Made by a program: the position numbers and the translations under genes
Part shown: piece after piece, positions 19,728 to 28,451 of the stretch
How the letters are laid out: each line of letters begins with the position of its first letter
Numbering within the stretch: the stretch's first letter is position 1
NCBI GenBank assembly: GCA_012519325.1
Contig: JAAYQK010000340.1
Location: forward strand, 1 to 36,864
Direction of reading: 5' to 3'
DNA length: 36,864 nt
Origin: Gracilibacteraceae bacterium
GTDB lineage: Bacteria; Bacillota; Clostridia; Lutisporales; Lutisporaceae
The notes under the pieces: generated by a model
What the model was told of the DNA's origin: nothing
What the model saw: the letters and a program-made list of their open reading frames with translations, nothing else
Databases searched by the model: none

Positions 19728-21293
19728 GTGGAACGGGTTCTGAAGATGGTAAACAGCGTGCTTCTGATTGTAGATGCTGCAGAGGGGCCGATGCCGCAGA
19801 CGCGTTTCGTCCTGAAAAAGGCTTTGGAATTAAAATTAAAGCCCATTGTAGTTATAAATAAAATTGACAGGCCGGATTCGAGAATTGAAGAAGTGATTGA
19901 TGAAATAATAGACTTGTTCATAGAGCTTGGTGCAGATGACCAGCAGCTGGAATTTCCAATTGTATATGTGTCTGCAAAACAAGGAGTGGCAAAAATGGAT
20001 ATGAAGGTTGAGTCTTGCGATTTAAGGCCTATTTTTGATACGATAATATCCTATGTGGAACCTCCCAGTGGAGATGTGGAAGGCCCTTTTCAGATGCTTG
20101 TCACTGCTATTGAATATGATGAATACGTCGGCAGGATTGCCATAGGAAGAATTGAAAGGGGAAGAGCAGCTTCGGGCATGAGTGCTGCCATCTGCAAGAG
20201 GGACGGAACCCTGCAGAGTGTCAAGCTGAACAGAATTTACAGCTTCATGGGACTCAAGAGGATAGAGGTCCAGGAGGCATTTCTTGGAGATATAATTGCC
20301 GTTTCAGGCATAGAAGATATTAATATCGGAGAAACCATATGCGATATTCAAAATCCTGAAGCAATACCCTTCGTCAACATTGATGAGCCAACAATTTCCA
20401 TGACCTTCAGTGTAAATGACAGCCATTTTGCAGGTCGTGAAGGAAATTATGTCACTTCAAGGCATTTAAGAGCAAGATTATTCAAGGAATTGGAAACGAA
20501 TGTGGCAATGAAGCTTACGGAAACAGATTCTCCCGACGCCTTTGAGGTTTCAGGAAGAGGAGAATTGCACCTTTCAATACTGATTGAAACAATGAGGAGA
20601 CAGGGTTATGAGTTTCAGGTATCAAAGCCTAAAGTCATTATGAAGAATATAAACGGTGTTATCTGCGAGCCCATAGAGCATCTTATAATTGAAATTCCCG
20701 AGGAATTCATGGGAGTTGTTATGGAAAAATTAGGTCTCAGAAAAGCAGAAATGATGAATATGAGCAACAGCAGCGACGGATATTTGCGCCTTGAGTTCAA
20801 AATACCTGCAAGAGGGTTATTAGGATACAGGTCACAGTTCATGACCGATACAAAGGGTAACGGCACTATGCACCATATTTTCCATGGCTACGAGGAATAC
20901 AAGGGTGAAATTCCCGAAAGAACCCGGGGCTCTCTTGTTGCCTTTGAAAGCGGCGAGACTACGACTTACGGACTTTACAATGCTCAGGAGAGGGGCTGCT
21001 TGTTTATTGGCCCAGGGGTACAGGTGTATGAAGGAATGATTGTTGGGGAAAACGCAAAATCCGACGATATAGAAGTAAATGTCTGCAAGAAAAAGCATGT
21101 GACAAATATGAGAGCTGCGGGGTCGGATGAGGCATTGAGGCTGACTCCTTATAAGCAGATGAGCCTTGAGGAATGCCTGGAATTTATTACGGCAGATGAG
21201 CTTGTAGAAGTAACTCCTGAGTCAATAAGACTTAGAAAGAAGATATTGGACAGCAGCCTCCGGGCAAAGGCAAGAAATAAATTTTTACAGTAG
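19728..21293 (+). pseudogene. typA: TypA/BipA GTPase, remainder of the gene after the premature stop
   Basis: 521 codons continue TypA in the same frame directly after the TAA. G4 (NKID) is at about 44-47 and G5 (SAK) at 82-84, followed by the beta-barrel and EF-G III/V-like domains and the TypA-specific C-terminal domain (GLYNAQERG, GENAKSDDIEVNV). Joined to the upstream 88 codons and the missing Glu, the gene would make about 610 aa, the normal length. The first codon is GTG, and a weak GGCGG lies 5 bp before it, so stop-restart initiation is imaginable, but the product would lack the P-loop. The absence of other lesions implies a recent mutation or a base-call error. Confidence 0.85.
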
Positions 21294-21322
21294 GCATACC
21301 TCGCAACCCCGAAACCCGAAGT

Positions 21323-21373
21323 AAAAGGATATTGTTAAATACTAGTTTTATGGTATTGCAACATCCTTTTTTT
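21323..21373 (+). terminator. Terminator after typA
   Basis: AAAAGGAT (21323-21330) pairs with ATCCTTTT (21363-21370), with further imperfect pairing inside (TTGTT with AACA; AATAC with GTATT), and the 3' arm runs into a T-tract. It lies 29 bp past the typA stop and separates the rnj-kinase-typA unit from the secreted-protein cassette. Confidence 0.7.
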
Positions 21374-21380
21374 ATGCAAT

Positions 21381-21409
21381 TTTTCAAGTAGCATATTTTA
21401 CCATAAAAT
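21381..21409 (+). promoter_or_regulatory. Candidate sigma-A promoter for the secreted-protein cassette
   Basis: TTTTCA (-35, four of six consensus bases), a 17-bp spacer and TAAAAT (-10, five of six) lie just after the typA terminator and 38 bp before the next start codon. The overlapping CATAAAAT also fits the CATAnnnT -10 of sporulation sigma-E/K promoters, so control could be sporulation-linked. This is by-eye matching only. Confidence 0.4.
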
Positions 21410-21447
21410 GATATTATTAGGATATCAATATATAAGGAGGTTCTGTA

Positions 21448-24400
21448 ATGAAGAGAGAACAAAGCAGAAGATTTATCGCCTTTGTTCTGTGCTTTATTAT
21501 GATATTTGCGCAAATACAGCCTATCTACGCAGCTCAGAACCTGTCATTAAAGCCAGGAACAAAATCAGAGGACACAAAGGCGTTAACGCCCAAACAACCG
21601 ATAAAAGCACCAGCCTCATCGGATAAGCCGGATTCCTCCGAGGACTATACTTCGAAGGAGCCTGTGCCCACCCAAAATATGCTGCCTATTCAGACAGTTC
21701 CCGATAGTATGCCGCAGGTACAGACGGCCCCCGGAATCAACTTGCCTCTTGAGGAGATATTCATAAAACCAAAGATTCAGTCTCAGGAGGCTCCGGCTAC
21801 CTTCAATGTAAACTATAAATTGCAGGATAATGTAGTGCTTGCAGATAACAAGCTTGGGATTGTGCTTGAAAATCTTAAGCTGCCTGAGGAGTTGAGTACA
21901 AATACGCAGGTACCGGGTATAAGAAATATAGATAAGCTGGAAAAATCCGCATTAGTTGACAACAGCCTGTTTGCATCCCAAATTCCCGGCTATGAAAAGG
22001 ATAAGGTATATTTTGACACTGTAAACGGTGTAGCAATGAAAACCGTAGAAAAAGTAAAGTTAAGGAAACCCGGTGCCGCTTCTGCAAGCAACTTTGTTTC
22101 CATCAAGAGGCCCCAGCTTAACGAGGTTTTTAAAGATTTTGAGATCGCGAAACAGTCTATAAAATTGACAAAAGGTAATGTTTCCGGCTATGCCAACGGA
22201 GTTGAGGAATGTACCATAAAACGTGAGTTTCATCCAAACCTTGAACTTGAACAGTCAAGGCTGGAACAGCTGAAAAAAAGAAAATATATAGCATACAACG
22301 GCAGGATGCTGACAAGTATGTTAAGCGGGGAAAAGGAAAAAGAAGAATATGTGCCCAAACATTTATCTGACCCTCTGGTGGAATTCAGATTTAATGATGT
22401 TCCTCTTGCCGCCTATGATGAGGATGGTTTTGATGTTGAAATAACCCTTGACGGATATTTGGGCATAGACAGCATTACTGTTGATGCGGAGTATGAATTC
22501 GTAGGAGATTATTATTTTGCCGTAAATACCGGGCAGGAGCTCAATCTGACAGTCAATGCGGAGATAAGGGGGCAGAAGGATCTTATAGTACCAATATTTG
22601 GAATTGACCTGGATGCCAAGGTTGCCCGCATTACAGGAGGAATATTCCTGGTAGTGGGGGTTAATGGAGATATTGAGATTGTTACCTCGGTGACACAATG
22701 GGCAAAAAACAGGCTGGGGGTCGAAGGCAGTACGGTAGTATATCTCCCAACACCTCCCAAACCGATTTGCGAGTTTTATGACAAAGGCGTGGATGTGGAT
22801 GTTTCCCTTGCGGGAGAAATAAATATGGATATGAGGGCCGGAGTTATATTAGGTCTTGAGGTGCTTGGATGGGAATGTGTAGGAGCTGCCGCTTTGGCAG
22901 GTATTGGTATGAATTGCGTTGCACAGGACCTTATAATTAATATCGATGTCTACTTTATTGTTGATATTTATGCCACCTTGTTTGGTAAACGGATAGACAT
23001 TTATAACGATATTTGTTATTTATATCAGATGCAGAAGCCCAATACCAAGGGATACAGGATTGTATTCAATGAAGCCTGTGCGTACAGGGACAGCGTATGG
23101 GGTCATATAGCAAAATGGACGGGACCAAGTGAATCCGAAGGTGTAAAGGACTTTAAAGGGAATCTGGAGATAACCTTTAGAAGAACGGAAGGAGAAGATG
23201 CGGGTTATACGAAGACTTTTCCTGTCAGCAGCGATTCTAAGGGGAACTTTGTGCTTACGAATGTCAAGCAAAAGGGATTTGATATGAGAAAGGGCGATAT
23301 GATATGGGTAAGCAAGGTGAATTTTGAGTCCCTTGGAGAGGCATATGTCACAACCACCTTCCCCTTCAATTTTGTAACTATAGATTATGCCGATTTCTTC
23401 AATGATGAGGCCAAGGGCTATGTAAGTCAGGCTAAAGTTAGAAAATGGCCTTCCGATGAATATGAATACATCACTTACAGAGGGAATGTGGAACCGGTGG
23501 TTGAGAATACGAATTTCACAAAGCCGCCATTTTATGCCCCCGGAATATGTGACGAAAAAGGAGAATTTACTATATACTATCCCTTCAGACCCGAACATCT
23601 GGTGTCCGGAATGATTTCAAGCGACGGGTTCAGCGTAATGTCCTGGAATAAGGTAAAGCCTGACGTGAGCTTTACCGGTAAAAGGATTGTTGAACCCATT
23701 GACAGGAAGCAGTATACGGATGAAGACGGCAGGCCTGTTGATCAAAGGAGGGAAATTGAGCACTTTCTTGTAATAAACCAGCGGGGAACAAAGAAGGTTG
23801 ATACTCAGGGACATTATGATTCTTACTATAGTATATATAGCCCCGGTTCTTACCATTATGATCCCATATCCGGCAGGCCCTGGGTTCCTCCGGTGACAGT
23901 AGGGAGCAGAGAATTTAATGAACGTATAGTTCCATTGCCTGACGCCAAGGGAACCTCTGTGCTGTCAAAGAATTATACTACTGAATGGAGCTGGAACGGT
24001 TACAGCAGCAGCGGTGCAGTTACATTTTCACCAACAGGGCAGCTTCAAATGGGCGTTAATGCTTCATCACAATTGCAGCCTGCGGAGGACTGGGCATCGC
24101 AGTTACAGCTTGAGGACAGCTGGATATCTCAGGCTGAGCTTATACCGATAAGCTTTACTTATGCTTCAGAGGAGCCGAAGCCGGCTGAGGACCATTTTAT
24201 GGATATTGATAAAATGATAGGGCTTAACTCAATAGTCAGGCAAGGCAAAGTAACCTTTTACCATGAGGGTGAGGCAATAGAAGTATACGACCCTGAGGAT
24301 ATCGGGGAACCCGCCAAGGGACGCAAGATGGAACACATCAATAATCCTGTTGCAGAGCTTATGATAAACAGGATATGGAGCAGGATCAATATGGCTAAAC

Positions 24401-24495
24401 TTAATACAATGAGACAGTTCTTCCAAAGCCGTCAGTATGATGCTCAGCAGCTGCCGGGTGCAGGCCAGATGAACCCGGGAGACATAATGCAGTAA
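21448..24495 (+). CDS. Large secreted protein of unknown function (1015 aa)
   Basis: I do not recognise this family. The ATG follows an ideal AAGGAGG. Residues 1-29 form a Sec signal peptide: basic start (MKREQSRR), hydrophobic core, likely cleavage after Ala at IYAA. Residues 30-110 are a Lys/Pro/Ser/Gln-rich low-complexity linker. The next 250 or so residues look like mixed beta structure. Around 455-520 is a Gly/Ala-rich, more hydrophobic stretch with several Cys (WECVGAAALAGIGMNCV). Residues 530-800 are rich in aromatic beta-strand-like sequence. A short repeated SQLQ-type segment lies at about 873-897. There is no LPXTG sorting signal, SLH domain or C-terminal membrane helix, so it is presumably released or loosely surface-bound. 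It pairs with the stalk-domain gene 72 bp downstream, and terminators flank the pair. A spore-coat, adhesion or envelope role is conjecture. Confidence 0.8.
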   Translation: MKREQSRRFIAFVLCFIMIFAQIQPIYAAQNLSLKPGTKSEDTKALTPKQPIKAPASSDKPDSSEDYTSKEPVPTQNMLPIQTVPDSMPQVQTAPGINLPLEEIFIKPKIQSQEAPATFNVNYKLQDNVVLADNKLGIVLENLKLPEELSTNTQVPGIRNIDKLEKSALVDNSLFASQIPGYEKDKVYFDTVNGVAMKTVEKVKLRKPGAASASNFVSIKRPQLNEVFKDFEIAKQSIKLTKGNVSGYANGVEECTIKREFHPNLELEQSRLEQLKKRKYIAYNGRMLTSMLSGEKEKEEYVPKHLSDPLVEFRFNDVPLAAYDEDGFDVEITLDGYLGIDSITVDAEYEFVGDYYFAVNTGQELNLTVNAEIRGQKDLIVPIFGIDLDAKVARITGGIFLVVGVNGDIEIVTSVTQWAKNRLGVEGSTVVYLPTPPKPICEFYDKGVDVDVSLAGEINMDMRAGVILGLEVLGWECVGAAALAGIGMNCVAQDLIINIDVYFIVDIYATLFGKRIDIYNDICYLYQMQKPNTKGYRIVFNEACAYRDSVWGHIAKWTGPSESEGVKDFKGNLEITFRRTEGEDAGYTKTFPVSSDSKGNFVLTNVKQKGFDMRKGDMIWVSKVNFESLGEAYVTTTFPFNFVTIDYADFFNDEAKGYVSQAKVRKWPSDEYEYITYRGNVEPVVENTNFTKPPFYAPGICDEKGEFTIYYPFRPEHLVSGMISSDGFSVMSWNKVKPDVSFTGKRIVEPIDRKQYTDEDGRPVDQRREIEHFLVINQRGTKKVDTQGHYDSYYSIYSPGSYHYDPISGRPWVPPVTVGSREFNERIVPLPDAKGTSVLSKNYTTEWSWNGYSSSGAVTFSPTGQLQMGVNASSQLQPAEDWASQLQLEDSWISQAELIPISFTYASEEPKPAEDHFMDIDKMIGLNSIVRQGKVTFYHEGEAIEVYDPEDIGEPAKGRKMEHINNPVAELMINRIWSRINMAKLNTMRQFFQSRQYDAQQLPGAGQMNPGDIMQ

Positions 24496-24567
24496 TGATG
24501 CTTTCATACCAGCACATATTCTTGCTTTCCCGCGGTGTACAAAAATCATAGAATAAGGAGGAGAAGA

Positions 24568-25278
24568 ATGAATAAAAGATTATTGGTATTTGCCCTATGT
24601 ATGGTATTTATACTAGGGATTGGAGCAGGTGCAGCGGGAGCTGCCGTAAGAGAAGAGATCACTGCAGCAATTGAATATGAAGTGAAAATAAAGCTGAACG
24701 GGAAAGATTTTATTCCAATTAATGTAGACGGCTCCCCTATGTATCCCATAAGCTACAAGGGCAGCAATTATCTTCCGGTAAGGGCATTAGCCAACGCCCT
24801 TTCAGTTGCCGTGGATTATGATCCTGTCAACAGAGTAATATACCTTGGAGAAAAAGACAGGATTCCTCTTGAAGGTAAGGACTATGTAAAAAACTATACA
24901 AGTCAGTTCAGTACCGACAAAAACCAGCTAAATGTAAATGGAAAGCAATATGACTGGGGTATAGTATACACAGGAACAGAAGGTTATTATGAATTCAGCG
25001 GTTTTATATATCCTAACGGCAAATATCAAAAATTCGGCGGGGTGGCCTGCATGAACGATATGGACAACAGTACTGATGAAGTTACAATAAGAATAAGAGA
25101 GAAGGACTATGAGGGTAAAGTGCTTAAAGAGCTGGTGGTGCATAAGGGTGAATCCATACCCTTCGAAATTGATATTCCCAACATAAAAACCCTTTATATA
25201 CAGAATCTGGTCTACGATAGAGTTCCAAAATCCACAAACCCAGATCAAATGCTAATTGCTGAACCTTATTTCAAATAA
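24568..25278 (+). CDS. Secreted protein with copper-amine-oxidase-N-like (stalk) domain
   Basis: 236 aa from the ATG at 24568, which follows GGAGGAG; an upstream in-frame GTG (24535) has no such site and would spoil the signal peptide. The N-terminus MNKRLLVFALCMVFILG, then an Ala/Gly-rich stretch ending GAAGAA, is a typical export signal. The next 70 residues (VKIKLNGKDF, YLPVRALANALSVAVDYDP, VIYLGEK) carry the pattern of the Cu_amine_oxidN1/stalk domain common in clostridial surface proteins: a presented ligand loop, then VPVRxxxExLG-like helix and strand. It is a protein-interaction module, not an amine oxidase. The C-terminal 140 residues look like a beta sandwich of unknown function. Probably co-transcribed with the 1015-aa protein; a terminator follows directly. 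Confidence 0.8.
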   Translation: MNKRLLVFALCMVFILGIGAGAAGAAVREEITAAIEYEVKIKLNGKDFIPINVDGSPMYPISYKGSNYLPVRALANALSVAVDYDPVNRVIYLGEKDRIPLEGKDYVKNYTSQFSTDKNQLNVNGKQYDWGIVYTGTEGYYEFSGFIYPNGKYQKFGGVACMNDMDNSTDEVTIRIREKDYEGKVLKELVVHKGESIPFEIDIPNIKTLYIQNLVYDRVPKSTNPDQMLIAEPYFK

Positions 25279-25290
25279 GCTGCTTTTAAT

Positions 25291-25339
25291 AAAGCCGGAC
25301 AGTTTATGAAGGAAAACCCTTCAAACTGCCCGGCTTTTT
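25291..25339 (+). terminator. Strong terminator closing the secreted-protein cassette
   Basis: AAAGCCGG and CAGTTT (25291-25305, one mismatched A between them) pair with AAACTG and CCGGCTTT (25323-25337). An inner GAAGG/CCTTC extension tops the stem and TTTTT follows. It starts 12 bp after the stop codon. The A-rich 5' side would let it work on both strands. Confidence 0.9.
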
Positions 25340-25355
25340 CATGCTATTATTAAAC

Positions 25356-25384
25356 TTGTCAAAATATGTTGAGCATTATATAAT
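25356..25384 (+). promoter_or_regulatory. Sigma-A promoter of the mltG-trmR-trhP-udk operon
   Basis: TTGTCA (25356-25361, five of six), a 17-bp spacer and a perfect TATAAT (25379-25384) stand right after the cassette terminator. A start site near 25391 would leave an untranslated leader of about 90 bases before mltG. This is the best promoter match in the window. Confidence 0.75.
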
Positions 25385-25480
25385 TAATTAGATGTTTTAC
25401 ATTAAACATTTTCATTCATATGTCGTGAAATGATAAATCGTTTTTAGTGACATATATATTAAAGAAAGAAGTGCTTGCAT

Positions 25481-26503
25481 ATGAGAAAAAAAGCAAGGTT
25501 TAGCATTTTAAGGTTCTTGTTGTTCTGCTTACTGATTACCGCAGCTTCTGCCTATATGTATTATAACAACGGGCTGGACGCATTAAATAAAATTGAAGCA
25601 AATGCAAAAGAAATAGTGATACCAAAAGGCAGTACAGTCAAATCAATATCTAAAATACTTAAAGATGAAAATATGATAAAGGACAGCTTTGTTTTTGAGC
25701 TGTATTGCAAGATAAATGAAAAATCAGATAAGATAAAGGCAGGTAAATACCGAATCAGCAATTCAATGGAGGTTCCTGAAATAGTTGAAGTCCTTGTTTC
25801 AGGAAAAGCTCTTATTGATACAGTGAGGTTCACAATACCCGAAGGATACAATCTGGCTCAGATAGTTGATAAAATAAACAGTCTTGGGGTTGTAAGCTCC
25901 GAGAGTATAAATGAGGCATTAAAAGCCGGCAGATATGAATATGAGTTCATAGAACAAATACCTGACAGGGAAAACAAACTGGAAGGATATTTGTTTCCGG
26001 ACACATACGAAATATACAGGGATACAACGGCAGAGGCCATTATCAAAAAGCTTCTGGGCCGTTTTGACGATGTATTTACGGAGGAATTCAGAAAAAGAGC
26101 GGAAGAACTGAATATGAGCATCGATCAAGTGGTTACCCTTGCTTCAATTATAGAAAGAGAAGCAAAGCTGGATTCGGAAAGAAAGCTTATATCAGGAGTA
26201 TTTCATAACAGGCTGAAAAGGAAAATGCTGCTTCAAAGCTGCGCCACCGTTCAATATTTGCTAAAAGAGCCGAAGGAAGAATTGCTTTATGAGGACTTGG
26301 AGATTGATTCGCCATATAACACATATAAATACCCGGGTTTGCCTCCAGGGCCCATCGCATCCCCAGGCCTTGCGGCAATAGAGGCAGCACTGTATCCTGA
26401 GAAAACAGACTTTTTATATTTTTTTGCACGGAATGACGGTTCCCATGTTTTTACAAAGACCTTTGATGAGCATATTAATGCCCAGAATAAATATAGAAAG
26501 TAA
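25481..26503 (+). CDS. mltG: Endolytic murein transglycosylase MltG (YceG-like)
   Basis: 340 aa. MltG cleaves nascent glycan strands within the chain at the outer face of the membrane, releasing new peptidoglycan from its lipid anchor. A single N-terminal membrane helix (about 9-27) is followed by a LysM-like segment (IVIPKGSTVKSISKIL) and the catalytic YceG domain. EGYLFPDTY lies near 158-166, the catalytic Glu is E215 in ASIIEREAK, and the family tail YNTYKYPGLPPGPIASPG is present. I start at the ATG at 25481 rather than the TTG two codons before; the site upstream (GAAAGAAG) is weak. It heads an operon resembling B. subtilis yrrL-yrrM-yrrN-yrrO-udk, behind its own sigma-A promoter. Confidence 0.93.
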   Translation: MRKKARFSILRFLLFCLLITAASAYMYYNNGLDALNKIEANAKEIVIPKGSTVKSISKILKDENMIKDSFVFELYCKINEKSDKIKAGKYRISNSMEVPEIVEVLVSGKALIDTVRFTIPEGYNLAQIVDKINSLGVVSSESINEALKAGRYEYEFIEQIPDRENKLEGYLFPDTYEIYRDTTAEAIIKKLLGRFDDVFTEEFRKRAEELNMSIDQVVTLASIIEREAKLDSERKLISGVFHNRLKRKMLLQSCATVQYLLKEPKEELLYEDLEIDSPYNTYKYPGLPPGPIASPGLAAIEAALYPEKTDFLYFFARNDGSHVFTKTFDEHINAQNKYRK

Positions 26504-26513
26504 TCCAAAAACT

Positions 26514-26540
26514 ATAGAAGAATGCGTCGCATTCTTCTAT
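26514..26540. repeat. 27-bp palindrome between mltG and trmR
   Basis: ATAGAAGAATGCG (26514-26526) and CGCATTCTTCTAT (26528-26540) are exact reverse complements around one T. It starts 10 bp after the mltG stop and ends 17 bp before the trmR GTG. No T-tract follows. It could be an mRNA-stabilising hairpin or attenuator between the genes, or an operator. Confidence 0.85.
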
Positions 26541-26557
26541 TTATGCGAGGTGATAAT

Positions 26558-27223
26558 GTGGCAAACATAAATTACGACTATATTGACAGGTTCCTGCTAG
26601 GAATGATACCTGAACAAAGTGGGATATTAAAGGAAATGGAAGAGTATGCAAAGGAGAACAATGTTCCCATCATTACTCCCGATATAGCACGTTTGCTGAC
26701 AGTGCTTATAAAGTCTGCCAATGTAAGGACAATACTGGAGATAGGTACGGCAATAGGTTATTCTGCCGTTCATGTGTGCCTGTGTGCGGGAGAAGGATGC
26801 GCTATCACTACAATTGAAAGGAATGAGGAATCGGCAGGCATCGCATCGGATTTTATAAAGAAGGCAGGTATGGAGGATAGAATCAAAATTGTAACAGGGG
26901 ATGCAGAAGTAATATTAAATGATATACCCGGCAGTTTTGATATGATATTTGTAGATGCAGCTAAAGGGCAGTATATGGATTTTATGAAGAAAAGCATAGA
27001 CAAGCTGAGGATCGGAGGATTGTTCGTATGTGATAATGTGCTTTTCAGAGGAATGGTAGCCGATAGGAGTTTGCTTATCAGAAGAAAAATCACCATTGTA
27101 AAAAGGCTAAAAAAGTTTCTGAGCTTCATTTCCTCTTGTGAGAGCCTGGCGACTGCGATTATCCCAATGGGGGACGGCATATCCATAAGCTGCAAGCTTA
27201 AGGAGGTGGAATTCAATGAATAG
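26558..27223 (+). CDS. trmR: tRNA 5-hydroxyuridine O-methyltransferase (TrmR/YrrM-like)
   Basis: 221 aa from a GTG at 26558. That start has AGGTGA four bases upstream; the ATG at 26522 lies inside a palindrome and adds a non-homologous 12-residue lead. The protein is a class I SAM-dependent methyltransferase of the O-methyltransferase-3 (catechol-OMT-like) family: EIGTAIGYSA (61-70) binds SAM, E87 would hold the ribose, and D133, D159 and N160 form the usual metal site. In B. subtilis the gene in this position (yrrM/trmR) methylates 5-hydroxyuridine at tRNA position 34 to 5-methoxyuridine, widening wobble decoding. Its overlap with the trhP-like gene, whose family makes the hydroxyuridine, supports that role. 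A small-molecule substrate cannot be excluded from sequence alone. Confidence 0.85.
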   Translation: MANINYDYIDRFLLGMIPEQSGILKEMEEYAKENNVPIITPDIARLLTVLIKSANVRTILEIGTAIGYSAVHVCLCAGEGCAITTIERNEESAGIASDFIKKAGMEDRIKIVTGDAEVILNDIPGSFDMIFVDAAKGQYMDFMKKSIDKLRIGGLFVCDNVLFRGMVADRSLLIRRKITIVKRLKKFLSFISSCESLATAIIPMGDGISISCKLKEVEFNE

Positions 27224-28451
27224 ACCGGAAATACTCGCTCCCGCGGGAAATCTTGAAAAATTGAAGATGGCAGTAATTTATGGAGCCGATGCGGTATATA
27301 TCGGCGGTGAAAAATATGGCCTGAGGGCTGCCGCAGGAAATTTTACACTTGATGAAATCAAAGAAGGTGCTAAGTTTGCACATGATAACGGCAGAAGAGT
27401 ATACGTCACCGTAAACATTATTCCCCATAATGAAGATTTGGAAGGATTGGAGGAATATTTAAAAAGCCTGGAAGATGCGGGAGCCGATGCACTTATTGTA
27501 TCAGATCCCAGCATTATCATGACGGCCAGGGAAGCAGTGCCTGATATGCCGCTTCACCTGAGCACCCAGGCGAGCAATACTAATTATAAAAGTGCGGAGT
27601 TCTGGCACATTCAAGGAATAAAAAGGATTGTGCTGGCAAGAGAATTAAGCTTTGAAGAAATAAGGGAAATCATAAGCAAGTCTTCGGAAGGCTTGGAATT
27701 TGAGGCATTTGTACATGGAGCAATGTGCATTTCATACTCAGGCAGATGCTTGCTCAGCAATTACATGACAGGCAGGGATGCAAACAGGGGTGAATGTGCG
27801 CAGCCTTGCAGGTACAAGTACTATGTTATGGAAGAAAAGCGTCCCGGACAGTATATGCCGGTTGATGAAGACAATCGAGGGACATATATATTTAATTCCA
27901 GAGATTTATGCATGATCGAATACATACCGGAGTTGGTGGAGTCAGGGTTAAAAAGCCTGAAAATTGAAGGCAGGATGAAAAGCTCATATTATGTGGCATC
28001 TGTTGTCAGAGCATACAGAATGGCTTTGGACAGCTACATTTCAGATCCTTCCAAATATGAATTCAGGAAAGAATGGCTTGATGAGCTTTCAAAGGCCAGC
28101 CACAGAGAATTTGGCACAGGCTTTTATTTCGGCAAGCCCGGTCCGGAAGGACAGATTTATGAATCCGGTTCATATATAAGGGATTATGCTTTTGTGGGTT
28201 TGGTGCTGGATTATGATAACAAGACAGGTATTGCAACTGTAGAGCAAAGAAACAAAATGCTTGTAGGAGACGAGATTGAGGTAATCGGGCCCCGAAGGGA
28301 GATGTTCACCCAAATAATCGAAAAAATGTGGAATGATGAGGGCATTGAAATAACGGCCGCTCCGCACCCTCAGCAAATTGTAACAATTAAAATGAAGAAG
28401 CCCGTTGAAAGGCATGATATATTGAGAAGGGAGCGAAAAGATGGTGAGTGA
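27216..28451 (+). CDS. trhP: U32 peptidase-family tRNA hydroxylation protein (TrhP-like)
   Basis: 411 aa, ATG after AAGGAGGTG, overlapping trmR by 8 bp. The N-terminus [15 protein letters not shown] and GADAVYIGG mark family U32. The cysteines C171, C178, C194 and C232 match the pattern of the Fe-S-binding residues in E. coli TrhP (YegQ), with an extra C198 beside them. TrhP proteins use prephenate to install 5-hydroxyuridine at tRNA U34, despite the peptidase name. Translational overlap with trmR on one side and udk (11 bp) on the other indicates tight coupling. B. subtilis has two adjacent U32 genes (yrrN, yrrO); only one is present here and it is of the full YrrO/YegQ-like size. Confidence 0.88.
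   Translation: MNRPEILAPAGNLEKLKMAVIYGADAVYIGGEKYGLRAAAGNFTLDEIKEGAKFAHDNGRRVYVTVNIIPHNEDLEGLEEYLKSLEDAGADALIVSDPSIIMTAREAVPDMPLHLSTQASNTNYKSAEFWHIQGIKRIVLARELSFEEIREIISKSSEGLEFEAFVHGAMCISYSGRCLLSNYMTGRDANRGECAQPCRYKYYVMEEKRPGQYMPVDEDNRGTYIFNSRDLCMIEYIPELVESGLKSLKIEGRMKSSYYVASVVRAYRMALDSYISDPSKYEFRKEWLDELSKASHREFGTGFYFGKPGPEGQIYESGSYIRDYAFVGLVLDYDNKTGIATVEQRNKMLVGDEIEVIGPRREMFTQIIEKMWNDEGIEITAAPHPQQIVTIKMKKPVERHDILRRERKDGE

Noticed and set aside
19725-19730. Recoding of TAA (selenocysteine-like, stop reassignment) or programmed readthrough in typA
   Set aside because: Other genes in the window end normally at TAA. Selenocysteine uses TGA, and no recoding structure is apparent. A point mutation or base error explains it.
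24568-25278. Copper amine oxidase enzyme
   Set aside because: Only the small N-terminal stalk-type module is present. The catalytic quinone-forming domain and copper histidines are absent.
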